DNA from: Gordonia prachuapensis
GTDB lineage: Bacteria; Actinomycetota; Actinomycetes; Mycobacteriales; Mycobacteriaceae
Direction: 5' to 3'
DNA: 64,000 nucleotides
Assembly: GCF_036350515.1 (NCBI RefSeq)
Contig: NZ_JAZDUE010000002.1
Span: forward strand, 310,001 to 374,000
Shown piece after piece: positions 1 to 8,380 of the stretch. Under the pieces are notes generated by a model that made no database searches, was not told the DNA's origin, and saw only the letters and a list, made by a program, of their open reading frames with translations. Position 1 is the stretch's first letter, and each line of letters starts with the position of its first letter. The translations under genes and the position numbers were made by a program.

Positions 1-2
1 GA

Positions 3-572
3 TGGGTGGTGCCCGCCGACACCGCCGGAACCGTCACCCTCACGTTCCGTTTCGACTCGCTGTACCGCTGGTCGCTCGGCGTCGGCTTGGCGCTGGTCGC
101 GGTCCTACTGCTGCTCGCGTGGTGGCCCCGGCGCGACGGACCGACCGAGACAGCCGACGCCGACGACCCGGCAGGTCCGTCGGCACCCCGAGGCTGGGTC
201 ACCGCAGGCGCAGCCGTCTCATGGCTGGGTGCGGCATGGCTGCTCACCGGGTGGTGGGGTCTGGCGGTGTCGCTGGTTCTCGGCGGGGTCGCGTTGTGGC
301 TGCGGCCGAGAGCCATCGTGGTCGGTGCCTTCGGCGCGATGGTGCTCGCGACGCTCGGGCTGGCGAGCGGCCCGTGGCACGCGTCGACCGGCTACAACGG
401 ATTCGAATGGTGGGTTCAGTTACCCGCGCTGATCGCCGTGTCGCTGACCGTGTGGTCGACGCTGTGGGGCGACGAGTCTGGTTCCGCTCGTCGGTGGCTG
501 CGGAACCGTGCGGCGCGTGCCCGCTCCCGGGTCCGCAGCCAGCGGCGGGCGGGTTCCTCGACGAATGCGTAG
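3..572 (+). CDS. C-terminal end of AftD-like arabinofuranosyltransferase (5' end outside window)
   Basis: The frame is open from the left edge and stops at 570-572, so only the last ~189 residues are seen. The visible part opens with a short beta-rich stretch (VVPADTAGTVTLTFRFDSLY), followed by hydrophobic segments at about residues 24-45, 70-92, 95-118 and 130-150 and a basic tail. This layout resembles the C-terminal end of the DUF3367/AftD family, membrane enzymes that add arabinofuranose to arabinogalactan and lipoarabinomannan precursors from decaprenyl-phosphoarabinose. The call rests on that C-terminal pattern and on the neighbouring genes, since the catalytic N-terminal part is not visible. 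The last 157 bp overlap the convergent acyltransferase gene. Confidence 0.6.
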   Translation, partial: WVVPADTAGTVTLTFRFDSLYRWSLGVGLALVAVLLLLAWWPRRDGPTETADADDPAGPSAPRGWVTAGAAVSWLGAAWLLTGWWGLAVSLVLGGVALWLRPRAIVVGAFGAMVLATLGLASGPWHASTGYNGFEWWVQLPALIAVSLTVWSTLWGDESGSARRWLRNRAARARSRVRSQRRAGSSTNA

Positions 573-1714
573 CTCGCCGCGGACACGCCGATGGTCAGCA
601 GCACGGTGATGGTCCAGACGAGGACGAAGTTGCCGTTGAACGGCACGATGCCGAACAGCGGGAAGACCGCGGCCAGCACCGCGAGATGCCAGATGAAGAT
701 GCCGTAGGACCAGCGGCCGAGCGCCAGCATCACGCGCGAGCACAACAGCCGGAACGGACCGGCGCCCAGGACGAGCGGAGCCAGCAGCGCGAACCCGCAG
801 ATCGCGCCGAGGACCATCTTGACGGCGAACTGCCACGGCGCCAGATCGCCGAGCCCGGTCGGTCCGGCGAGCGGCGTACACGCCAGCACGTAGGCGACGA
901 CCAGCGCACCGGCCATCACCCGGCGGCGTGACCCGATCCGGGCCGCGACGCGAATCCACCGTGCGACCGGCCGATGGGTGTCGAGTTCGATCGCGCCGAC
1001 CATCTCCGCGAGGACCAGCCCGGCGAGAAACCACGGCAGGTGACCGAACACCCAGTTCTGCGGCTCCACGCCGGCCGCGACCGGCAGCACCATGGCGAGC
1101 CACGCCCAGCCGAGGCTCAACGCCCCGAGCCCGAGCAGTGCCGGGATGCGCCACCGGACACGCCCGTCGTCGTCGGCGCCGGCACGCAGCCGCAGCATGC
1201 CGAAGCCGAGGACCGGCAGCAGCGCATAGAACGCGACCTCCACCGACAGACTCCACATCTGGGTGAGACCCGCGGTCAACGACAACGGCACGAACACCTG
1301 GGTGAGCGTGAGATTGGCCAGCCACACGGTGAGGTCGGCGCCCTTGGCGTCGGGCAGCACCGTGAGGACCACGAACACCACGACGACGTAGGCCGGCCAG
1401 ATCCGGACCACGCGATGGGCGAGATACCGGCGCACCGACGGCCGCGGGGTGATGCGGTGCGCGGCCGCCACCCACGGTCGCCACAGCAGGAAGCCGGACA
1501 GCCCGAAGAACAACGCCACCGCGAGGTCGAGGCGACCCAGCACCGGCCCGATGAGCGGGAGTTCGACCGCCCGCGTCTGGAACGCGACGTGGGTGGTCAG
1601 CACGCCGATCGCGGCGAGCGCACGCATCCCCTCGAGTTGGCCGAAGAATCGACGCATCTCGGGGGCCGCTGCGACTCCGGCAGCGGTTTCGGGGGCGGGT
1701 TCGATACTGGCCAT
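416..1714 (-). CDS. Membrane acyltransferase, acyltransferase-3 (OafA/NodX-like) family
   Basis: The product is 432 residues if started at the ATG at 1712-1714. Its N-terminus (RFFGQLEGMRALAAIGVLTT) carries the family's L-E-G-x-R-A-L/I-A opening, followed by about ten hydrophobic segments and the late VEEPARRWLR end motif. These inner-membrane proteins transfer acetyl or other acyl groups to extracytoplasmic sugars and lipids. It sits next to an arabinosyltransferase and DUF3068, like Rv0228 in M. tuberculosis (recalled), so a cell-envelope glycan or glycolipid is a plausible acceptor. That is inference. A longer upstream reading frame exists but runs antisense through DUF3068. The last 157 bp overlap the convergent AftD-like gene. 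Confidence 0.85.
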   Translation of the reverse strand: MASIEPAPETAAGVAAAPEMRRFFGQLEGMRALAAIGVLTTHVAFQTRAVELPLIGPVLGRLDLAVALFFGLSGFLLWRPWVAAAHRITPRPSVRRYLAHRVVRIWPAYVVVVFVVLTVLPDAKGADLTVWLANLTLTQVFVPLSLTAGLTQMWSLSVEVAFYALLPVLGFGMLRLRAGADDDGRVRWRIPALLGLGALSLGWAWLAMVLPVAAGVEPQNWVFGHLPWFLAGLVLAEMVGAIELDTHRPVARWIRVAARIGSRRRVMAGALVVAYVLACTPLAGPTGLGDLAPWQFAVKMVLGAICGFALLAPLVLGAGPFRLLCSRVMLALGRWSYGIFIWHLAVLAAVFPLFGIVPFNGNFVLVWTITVLLTIGVSAASYAFVEEPARRWLRTRERARAARFRSHRRAEPDSSPHSVDHTVSDTAISAGN

Positions 1715-1772
1715 GCTGGTCAACCAGGGTAGTCGTGCGGTCCGCGCGGCCATGGTCAGTACGCTCGCCACC

Positions 1773-2981
1773 ATGCCCACGCCCGGATCGAGTCGCCTGC
1801 AGACCAGAGATCTGATCGGGCCGGTGCTGCTGTTCGTGGGTGGATTCCTGCTGGCAGCGGCCATCGCGCTGCCCACCGTGTTCGTCGACGGATTGCGCAC
1901 GATCCCGCTGAGCACCGACGTCACGACCACCGCGGTCAGCTCCGGAGCCGGCGGTTCCGCCGACGACCCGCCGGCGCAGGTGTTCGACCGGTGCTCGCTG
2001 GCGACGCCGACCGCACGCGTCGTCGACGCCGAACTGGTTCGCCAGCAGCGCTTCGTCGCCGTGCAACCCTCCGACGCCGAACGCGTGACGTTGCAGGCCG
2101 GCACCTCCATCCAGGCCGACCACATCACCGTCGACGGCCGCGAGGTCGATCCGCAGGCGCCACGACCCGGCAGCGACGTCGAGCCCGCGCCCGGCGACTC
2201 GGCGTGCACGGACCCGACGATCACGGCGGTCCGCGACCGGATCACCCTCGACCGCACCTCCGCGCTGCCTGACCTCGGCCCCTCGGGCGGGGCGCCGGGC
2301 AGCTCCGAGATCCAGTACTCCGCCACCACCGCGCCGATCCGGGTCCCCGACCGGGCCGGCTACACCTATCTGCTGCCGTTCGATGTGGCGGCGACCGAGC
2401 ACACCTGGTTCGACGTCACCACCCGGCGGTCGGTGCCGCTGCGCCCGGCCGGCGACACCACCGTGCACGGCCGTGACGTGACGCGGTTCGTCGCCGACAT
2501 CCCCGACACCGATCTGCACCAGATCACCGGCGCCGCCCAGACCAACCCACCCACCGCCATCACCCGGCCCGCGGCGTGGTTCGGCGTGCCCGGTGTCGAT
2601 CCCGCCCGCGACCTGACCGCCACCCTGCATCACACCGGCCGCACCGAGATCGCCGTCGACCTCGCCACCGGCACCATCGTCGACCAGCAGATCACCGTCG
2701 AGCAGACCTATCGCTTCATCGATCCCGACCTGCCCGACCAGCGACTCACCGCGCTGTCGGCGACGTTCGGATTCGATGACGCGACGCAGGAGCGGATGAG
2801 CGAGCGGGCCACCTCGTTGGCCACCCCGGTGACCGTGTGGGGGCGGGTCGTCCCGATCGTCGCCGCCGTGGCCGGTGTCGCCGTCATCGCCATCGGCCTG
2901 ATGTTCCTCACTCCGGGGTGGCGGCCGCGACGACGTCGTCGCGGGCCCGAGTCCGACGAAGACCCAGCACCGTCGTCGTGA
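1773..2981 (+). CDS. DUF3068 (PorA-family) membrane-anchored protein
   Basis: 402 residues from the ATG at 1773; an in-frame ATG at 1752 is an alternative. A hydrophobic segment at about residues 14-34 (DLIGPVLLFVGGFLLAAAIA) anchors the N-terminus. A long polar extracytoplasmic domain follows (about 40-360), and a second hydrophobic segment near 365-387 precedes a basic, charged tail. This two-anchor layout is typical of the DUF3068/PorA-family proteins of Mycobacteriales (Rv0227c-like, recalled). The molecular role is not established. It is divergent from the acyltransferase (58 bp apart) and overlaps the convergent flippase-like gene by 74 bp. Confidence 0.8.
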   Translation: MPTPGSSRLQTRDLIGPVLLFVGGFLLAAAIALPTVFVDGLRTIPLSTDVTTTAVSSGAGGSADDPPAQVFDRCSLATPTARVVDAELVRQQRFVAVQPSDAERVTLQAGTSIQADHITVDGREVDPQAPRPGSDVEPAPGDSACTDPTITAVRDRITLDRTSALPDLGPSGGAPGSSEIQYSATTAPIRVPDRAGYTYLLPFDVAATEHTWFDVTTRRSVPLRPAGDTTVHGRDVTRFVADIPDTDLHQITGAAQTNPPTAITRPAAWFGVPGVDPARDLTATLHHTGRTEIAVDLATGTIVDQQITVEQTYRFIDPDLPDQRLTALSATFGFDDATQERMSERATSLATPVTVWGRVVPIVAAVAGVAVIAIGLMFLTPGWRPRRRRRGPESDEDPAPSS

Positions 2982-4167
2982 CCGCCGCGCCGGTCGCGGC
3001 GAGCGCCGCGGTGGATGCCAGCGCGATGATGCCGTCGACTACGGTCACGATCACCGCCACCTCGACGGCGACGACAACCCAGGTCACCGCCGACACCGCG
3101 GTCGCCGACCGTGCGATCGCCGACAGCAGGGCCACCTGCAGGATCGCGAGCATCGCGCCGGTGTAGGCGAACAGCCACAGGATGGGAACCAGCGGTTCGT
3201 AGTCGGGGCGCACCAGGACGGGGACGAGTGGTCCGGCCAGACCGGCGCCGAGGGTGAGGATCGCCCCGATCGCCGCGACGACACCGACGGCCGCCATCAG
3301 CGACCGACGCGACGTGGCCGGATCGGCGAGTCCGGGATAGAAGACGACACCCACGGCCTGCGGGAGCCAGAACGCCACCTTGGTCGCGATCGCGCCGAGC
3401 GCATAGATCCCCGCGTCCTCCGGCGTGAGGACCGTCCGCGACAGCAGCAGGTCGATCGACGCCGCGACCACCAGCACCAGTTGCACCCCGGAGGCGCGCG
3501 CGACGGCGAACAGGTCGAGGTCGGCCGCGCCGGGTCCGGCGTGAGCAGATGACCGGGTGTGCCCGGCCGTCCGCACCGCCGCCAGCACCACCACCGCCGC
3601 GACCGCCACCCCGCCGGCACCGGCGAGCAGCGCACCGGCGGGACCCGCGCCCAGGGCGAGCGCAGCGATCACCGGCACGGTCCGCAGCACACCCACGGCG
3701 GCCAGTACCCAGCCCAGGAGTCGAAAATGACTGTGCCCCTGCAATACCCCTTGACCGGCCCCGATCACCGTGAGCAGTGGGGCGGCCACGAGGGCGGCGG
3801 CCGTGGTGTCGACGCCCATCGACGTGACCCAGGCGGTGGGTGCGGTCGCGACCACCACCAGCAGGCACACCAGGAGCGTCGTCTGCACACTCACCCGCCG
3901 AATCCGGTCGGGATCGGCCCGCCGCACCACGGCTCGGGCCACGACGGCCTGCAATGCCAAGGCCGCCACGGTCAGCACCAACATCGCCGACAGCCCGACC
4001 GCCAGTTCGCTGTACTCGGCGGTGTCGAGCCACCACCGGCTCGCGGTCAGGTGGATCGCATACGAGCACACGTTCGCGACCATCGATCCGGCCGCCACCC
4101 AGCCGAGGGCACCGAGAACACCGCCACGTCCGCCCCATCGCGCAACGCGGTCGTTCGGCCCGGCCAT
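2908..4167 (-). CDS. Polysaccharide-biosynthesis/MATE-like flippase family membrane protein
   Basis: 419 residues, with roughly 12 hydrophobic segments spread along the length and no large soluble domain. The pattern fits the MVF/polysaccharide-export flippase superfamily (Wzx-like), which moves lipid-linked sugars across the inner membrane. Supporting sections are the glycine-rich N-terminal helix, a central stretch (RASGVQLVLVVAASIDLLLS) and the paired C-terminal helices. No diagnostic catalytic motif exists for this family, so the substrate is unknown. The envelope-glycan neighbourhood supports a lipid-linked sugar. Its 3' end overlaps DUF3068 tail to tail by 74 bp. Confidence 0.6.
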   Translation of the reverse strand: MAGPNDRVARWGGRGGVLGALGWVAAGSMVANVCSYAIHLTASRWWLDTAEYSELAVGLSAMLVLTVAALALQAVVARAVVRRADPDRIRRVSVQTTLLVCLLVVVATAPTAWVTSMGVDTTAAALVAAPLLTVIGAGQGVLQGHSHFRLLGWVLAAVGVLRTVPVIAALALGAGPAGALLAGAGGVAVAAVVVLAAVRTAGHTRSSAHAGPGAADLDLFAVARASGVQLVLVVAASIDLLLSRTVLTPEDAGIYALGAIATKVAFWLPQAVGVVFYPGLADPATSRRSLMAAVGVVAAIGAILTLGAGLAGPLVPVLVRPDYEPLVPILWLFAYTGAMLAILQVALLSAIARSATAVSAVTWVVVAVEVAVIVTVVDGIIALASTAALAATGAAVTTTVLGLRRTRARDDVVAAATPE

Positions 4168-4287
4168 GAGGTCAAGTGTGCACGTCGCGGCCAGGACTCC
4201 GGGGAAACGGGGCGTTTTGCACGCCGCACACGGGATAGGCAACGATGGTGACGACCCCCGCCCGCCGCAGGAGTGAGAACGCCGGAG

Positions 4288-5214
4288 ATGTACGACCAGA
4301 ACCCGACCCATGACGCCGCCGGCGCCGAATCCGATCCGCTCGGTTTCCGCATCGACCCGGTGCTGGCGCGCAGTTGGCTGCTGGTCAACGCCACGCAGGC
4401 CGGCCGCTTCGAGGCGGCCCACCGATCGCGTGCGGACATCGTCGTCCTCGACATCGAGGATGCCGTGGCGCCGAAGGACAAACTGGATGCGCGCCGGCAC
4501 GTCGTCGACTGGATGAACGCCGGTCATTCCGACTGGGTCCGGGTCAACGGATTCGGGACTCCCTGGTGGGCCGACGATCTCGATGCGTTGGCGAGCACGT
4601 CCGTCGGCGGGGTGATGCTGGCGATGGTGGAATCCGTCGACCACGTCACCGAGACCGCCAAGCGACTCCCCGACGCCCCGATCGTCGCGCTGGTGGAGAC
4701 CGCCCGCGGACTCGAACGGATCAGCGAGATCGCTTCGGCGAAGAGCACCTTCCGGCTCGCCTTCGGCATCGGCGACTTCCGTCGTGACACCGGGTTCGGC
4801 GACAACCCGGCCACGCTCGCCTACGCCCGGTCGCGATTCACCATCGCCGCCAAGGCGGCTCACCTGCCCAGCGCGATCGACGGGCCCACCGTGGGGTCGA
4901 GCGCCCTGAAGCTGTCCGAGGCGACCGCGGTCAGCGCGGAGTTCGGCATGACCGGCAAGATCTGCCTCACCCCCGAGCAGTGCCATCCCGTCAACGAGGG
5001 CCTCTCGCCGTCACAGGACGAGATCAGCTGGGCGCAGGAGTTCTTCGCCGAGTTCGAACGCGACGGCGGTGAGATCCGCAACGGTTCGGATCTGCCGCGG
5101 ATCGCCCGCGCGACCAAGATCCTCGATCTGGCACGGGCGTACGGGATCGAGGTGTCGGACTACGACGACGACTCGGTGCATTCACCCGCCCCGTCGGACA
5201 CCTACCACTACTGA
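4288..5214 (+). CDS. HpcH/HpaI aldolase / citrate lyase beta-like (CitE-like) protein
   Basis: 308 residues. The sequence has the CitE TIM-barrel signatures: the N-terminal strand SWLLVNA, the Mg-binding strand VVLDIEDAV with the following KDKLDAR, WVRVNGFGT, VALVETARGLERI with a metal-ligand Glu, and FGIGDFRRDTG. These proteins cleave or condense beta-hydroxyacyl-CoA-type substrates. The isolated copy, with no citrate-lyase alpha or gamma genes nearby, argues against a real citrate lyase. The specific substrate is unknown. ATG 4288 is preferred because AGGAG at 4269-4273 lies upstream; the GTG at 4273 would overlap that site. Confidence 0.8.
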   Translation: MYDQNPTHDAAGAESDPLGFRIDPVLARSWLLVNATQAGRFEAAHRSRADIVVLDIEDAVAPKDKLDARRHVVDWMNAGHSDWVRVNGFGTPWWADDLDALASTSVGGVMLAMVESVDHVTETAKRLPDAPIVALVETARGLERISEIASAKSTFRLAFGIGDFRRDTGFGDNPATLAYARSRFTIAAKAAHLPSAIDGPTVGSSALKLSEATAVSAEFGMTGKICLTPEQCHPVNEGLSPSQDEISWAQEFFAEFERDGGEIRNGSDLPRIARATKILDLARAYGIEVSDYDDDSVHSPAPSDTYHY

Positions 5215-5243
5215 CCGGTGTCAGTCCCCGCCCGTCGGTCCCG

Positions 5244-7043
5244 ATGACAGCGCCCCGCCAACTGCTGCCGCTTCTCTTCGCCGTCGGCGCGGGTCTGGCA
5301 GCCCTGATCATGGCGCCGCTGCTGCGTCCCGGTCACCTGCTGTACCGGGACGCGGTGTCGACACCGCGCAGCCATGTCACCGACACGACGCTGGGCATCG
5401 GCGACGGTGCGCCTCGAGCGGTTCCGCAGGACTGGGCGGTCGCGCTACTGTCCGGGGTGATCGACGGCGGCGCGGTGGTCGTCGCGATCACGTTCGCGGC
5501 ACTAATGTTCGCCGGCGTCGGGTACGGTCTGCTCGCGATCCGGCTGGTCGGTGCGGCCGGTCGGACCGGTGCCGTGGTCGCCGCCGTGGTCGCGATCTGG
5601 AATCCCTTTGTGGCCGAACGACTCCTGCAAGGTCATTGGAGTCTGCTGGTCTCGTACGCGGCGCTCTCCTGGGTGGCGGTCGCGGCGGTGGCGATCCTGG
5701 GTGGTGACGGTCGGTCCGCGGGTCTCGTCGGCGTCTCGCGCGCCGATCGTGCGCCCGCGCGTGAAGCTGCGCGCGCGGATGGTCGGTGGACGCGCGAGAA
5801 CGGCCGGTGGGTGCCGTGCGCGCAGCTGGTGGCCGCGCTGGGATTCGCCGGTTTCACGCCGACCGGGTCGGTGCTGTCGGCGCTGCTGATGGTGGCCCTG
5901 CCGGGTGTCGGCCTGATCCTCGCCCGCCGGTGGCTCGCCGTCGTGCTCGTCTGGGCGGCGTGGGTGGTCGCCGCGCTGCCGTGGCTGGTGGCCACCGCGG
6001 TCGGGAGTGCCGCCGTCACCTCGGGTTCCGGCGGGTTCACCGTGTTCGGGGTGCGCGCGGAACCCGGGCTGGGAACGGTCGGCACAGTCCTGGGACTCGG
6101 CGGGATCTGGAACGCCGACGCCGTACCCGCCAGCCGGACCATCTGGTGGGCGGCGGTGGCGACGGCGCTGCTGTTGGTGGTCGTCGTGACCGGTGCCGTG
6201 TGGCTGTGGCGTCATCGCGAGCGGGACACGTGTGCCGTCACGGCGCTGGCGGCGCTGGCGGCGGTGACCGCCGTCGCGGTGTCGGTGGCGGCGATCGGGC
6301 CTGTCGCGGAGATGTTGTCGGACGCGGCCACGCTTCTGCCGGGATTGGGATTGTTCCGCGACACCCAGAAGTTCCTCGCGCTGATGGTGCCGTTCGTCGC
6401 GGTCGCCTCGGCTGCTGCGGTGGCCGCCGCGCGGCGGTGGGTACCGTCGGGATTCGCACTGGCCGCCGCGATCCTGCTGATCGTGGCGCCGCTCCCCGAC
6501 CTCGCCTGGGGCGTCGGCGGAAAGATCGCACCGATCACCTACCCGCCCGATTGGGCCGCCGTCGCAGCTCGGATCTCGGATGACCATGGCGCCGTTGCGA
6601 TCTGGCCGACCGGCACGGTGCGTCAATACACCTTCGCCGACGTGCCGTCGCTGGATCCGTTGCCGCGCATGGTGCGGGCCCCCGTCACCGGCTCGGGCTC
6701 ACTCGTGGTCGATTCGGTCGTCGTGGACGAACCGTCCGGACGCGGCGCGGCCGTCGACGCGGTGCTGGCCGACGGTGGGTCGGCGCGGGCGCTGGCCGAT
6801 CTGGGTGTGGGGTGGGTGGTTGTCGAGAACGGCACGCCACCAGCGGCTCTGGCACGTGAGGCCGTCGTGGTGTTCGACGGTGCGGATCTGCGGCTCTACC
6901 GGGTGCCCGGCCCGATCGCCGATATCGACGCTTCGACGCCGGCACGGGTGGCGGTGATCGGCGCGCACGTCATCTGGGCGACGACGACATCGATCGCCGT
7001 GGCTGCCGCGCTCGTCGGCGCACGTCGTCGAACACGTCGATGA
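5244..7043 (+). CDS. Large multi-pass membrane protein (Rv0226c-like), function unknown
   Basis: 599 residues with about 12 hydrophobic segments, beginning with a signal-anchor-like helix (LLPLLFAVGAGLAALIMAPL). The segment near residue 35 (YRDAVSTPRS) and the cluster IWNPFVAERLLQGHW near 115-130 are the most polar conserved-looking spots. A periplasmic-looking soluble stretch lies at about 430-560, followed by one final membrane helix. Size, topology and position beside a GT4 gene match a mycobacterial membrane protein of unknown function (Rv0226c, recalled). GT-C-type glycosyltransferase ancestry is possible, but no Asp-rich motif is clear enough to assert it. The 3' end overlaps the GT4 gene by 74 bp. 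Confidence 0.7.
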   Translation: MTAPRQLLPLLFAVGAGLAALIMAPLLRPGHLLYRDAVSTPRSHVTDTTLGIGDGAPRAVPQDWAVALLSGVIDGGAVVVAITFAALMFAGVGYGLLAIRLVGAAGRTGAVVAAVVAIWNPFVAERLLQGHWSLLVSYAALSWVAVAAVAILGGDGRSAGLVGVSRADRAPAREAARADGRWTRENGRWVPCAQLVAALGFAGFTPTGSVLSALLMVALPGVGLILARRWLAVVLVWAAWVVAALPWLVATAVGSAAVTSGSGGFTVFGVRAEPGLGTVGTVLGLGGIWNADAVPASRTIWWAAVATALLLVVVVTGAVWLWRHRERDTCAVTALAALAAVTAVAVSVAAIGPVAEMLSDAATLLPGLGLFRDTQKFLALMVPFVAVASAAAVAAARRWVPSGFALAAAILLIVAPLPDLAWGVGGKIAPITYPPDWAAVAARISDDHGAVAIWPTGTVRQYTFADVPSLDPLPRMVRAPVTGSGSLVVDSVVVDEPSGRGAAVDAVLADGGSARALADLGVGWVVVENGTPPAALAREAVVVFDGADLRLYRVPGPIADIDASTPARVAVIGAHVIWATTTSIAVAAALVGARRRTRR

Positions 7044-8151
7044 ACCCGTCCGCCGTCGCCGACCACGAGTACCCGGCGGCCTTGCCCTGCGCGTTACGTC
7101 CCAGCCGGACGGATTCGTCCGGATCGTCGATGAGCTTGCGGGTGGCACTGATCAATTCGGCCACACCGTCGACCAGCAGCCCGGTCTCGCCGTCGTCGAT
7201 CGATTCCGCCAGGCCGACCGCGCTGCGGTAGCCGATCGTCGGGACACGGTGTTGCGCCGCCTCCACCACCGCCAGACCCCAACCCTCCTTGCGGGACGGC
7301 ATGAGGTGGATGTCGGCCTGCGCGAGGAGCTCGTGCTTGCGGCTCTCGTCGACGTGACCGTGAAAGGTGACGAACTCCTCGACGCCGAGTTGTATTGCGG
7401 TGCTGCGTAGTTCGTCGGACCACCAGCCGTCGCCGATGACGTCGAGGTGGATGTCGGGCCGGGTGTGGCGGAGGTCGGCGACGACCGCGAGGGCGTCCTC
7501 GACCTGCTTGTGTGGGACGAGGCGGGAGAGGACGCAGAGGCGGGGGTGACCAGCGGCAGGGGGAACGATCGCGGCCCCAGCGGTAGGACTCGGGATCGGG
7601 TCGATGCCGTTGCGGATCACCGAGATCCGTTCGCGGTCGACGCCGAGCGCGACGAGTTCGTCCGCCGACGGCCCGGACACGGTCACATAGTGGTTGCGAC
7701 GGTGGACCCGTGGGGACACACGTGATTCCAGGAACCAGCCGAGCCGGCCGAGTAGACGGCCGGCGACCGGCCACTGCTCGCGGTGACAGTGGTGGACCAG
7801 GACGACGGTCGGGGCACGCGACACCGCGGCGGCGAAGAACGGGATGCCGTTCTGGGTGTCGACGACGACGTCCGGCGTCGTCGACAACCGGCCCCGCCCC
7901 CATCGGCCGGCCAGGATCGTCGCGAGTGCTCGAGGGTAGACCGACAGTCGCCCGCCGGCCCGGAGGATGCGGATGCCGTCACGCTGCTCGTCCGCCGGGG
8001 CGCCCTCGTACCCCGCGGTCAGAAGGGTGACCCGCATACCGCGGTCGACGAGTTCGGCGCCCACCCGTTCCAGGTAGCGCTCGCTGCCGCCGCCTTGCGG
8101 GTGCGTGGTGTCGCGCCAGCAGAGCAGCAGGACGTGGGTCGGTTCGGACAT
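6970..8151 (-). CDS. Glycosyltransferase family 4 (GT-B fold)
   Basis: 393 residues. The N-terminal domain begins with a Rossmann-like strand (VLLLCWRDTTHPQGGGSERY), whose GGGSE loop is typical of GT4 acceptor binding. The C-terminal donor domain shows VIRNGIDP near residue 190, a following Rossmann strand (RLCVLSRLVPHKQVEDAL), MPSRKEGWGLAVVEAAQHRV with the E-x7-E retaining motif, and GLLVDG. It should transfer a sugar from a nucleotide donor on the cytoplasmic side; donor and acceptor are not readable from sequence. It resembles Rv0225 (recalled). It is convergent with the large membrane protein (74-bp overlap) and divergent from the TetR gene. Confidence 0.88.
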   Translation of the reverse strand: MSEPTHVLLLCWRDTTHPQGGGSERYLERVGAELVDRGMRVTLLTAGYEGAPADEQRDGIRILRAGGRLSVYPRALATILAGRWGRGRLSTTPDVVVDTQNGIPFFAAAVSRAPTVVLVHHCHREQWPVAGRLLGRLGWFLESRVSPRVHRRNHYVTVSGPSADELVALGVDRERISVIRNGIDPIPSPTAGAAIVPPAAGHPRLCVLSRLVPHKQVEDALAVVADLRHTRPDIHLDVIGDGWWSDELRSTAIQLGVEEFVTFHGHVDESRKHELLAQADIHLMPSRKEGWGLAVVEAAQHRVPTIGYRSAVGLAESIDDGETGLLVDGVAELISATRKLIDDPDESVRLGRNAQGKAAGYSWSATADGFIDVFDDVRRRARQPRRSMSSSPR

Positions 8152-8180
8152 TGCGACCAGAGTAGGCGATCAGACGACAC

Positions 8181-8240
8181 AAAAGCCCCCGAGGGCGTAC
8201 GTGGCATCCCCTCCACACCACGTCCGACCTGGGGGCCTTT
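8181..8240. other. Nested inverted-repeat element in the GT4-TetR intergenic region
   Basis: Outer arms AAAAGCCCCCGAGG (8181-8194) and CCTGGGGGCCTTT (8228-8240) pair almost perfectly. An inner perfect stem, ACGTGG at 8199-8204 with CCACGT at 8218-8223, encloses a C-rich 13-nt loop on the plus strand. Read on the minus strand, the structure lies in the 5' leader of the GT4 gene and ends in GGGGGCTTTTG, like an intrinsic terminator or attenuator. Read on the plus strand, it could be a small RNA with a C-rich loop upstream of TetR. The direction of transcription is unknown. Confidence 0.5.
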
Positions 8241-8270
8241 GCTGAGCTACGGCTGAGAACTCCGTTGCGG

Positions 8271-8312
8271 CTACACTGTAGCTGATAACCATGCGGGCGT
8301 CTACAACGGTAG
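8271..8312 (+). promoter_or_regulatory. Paired palindromic operator candidate upstream of TetR
   Basis: CTACACTGTAG (8271-8281) is a perfect 5+1+5 palindrome, and CTACAACGGTAG (8301-8312) repeats the CTAC...GTAG arms with their centres about 30 bp apart. The first copy contains a plausible -10 hexamer, TACACT. Two spaced palindromes just ahead of a TetR gene are what an autoregulated operator looks like. The binding assignment is inferred. Confidence 0.5.
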
Positions 8313-8380
8313 TTGAGGAAGCTCTCCCGATCCAGAGCTCCCTGGCGGATGCCCGCTCGACTGCAAGGACGATCGTCGCG

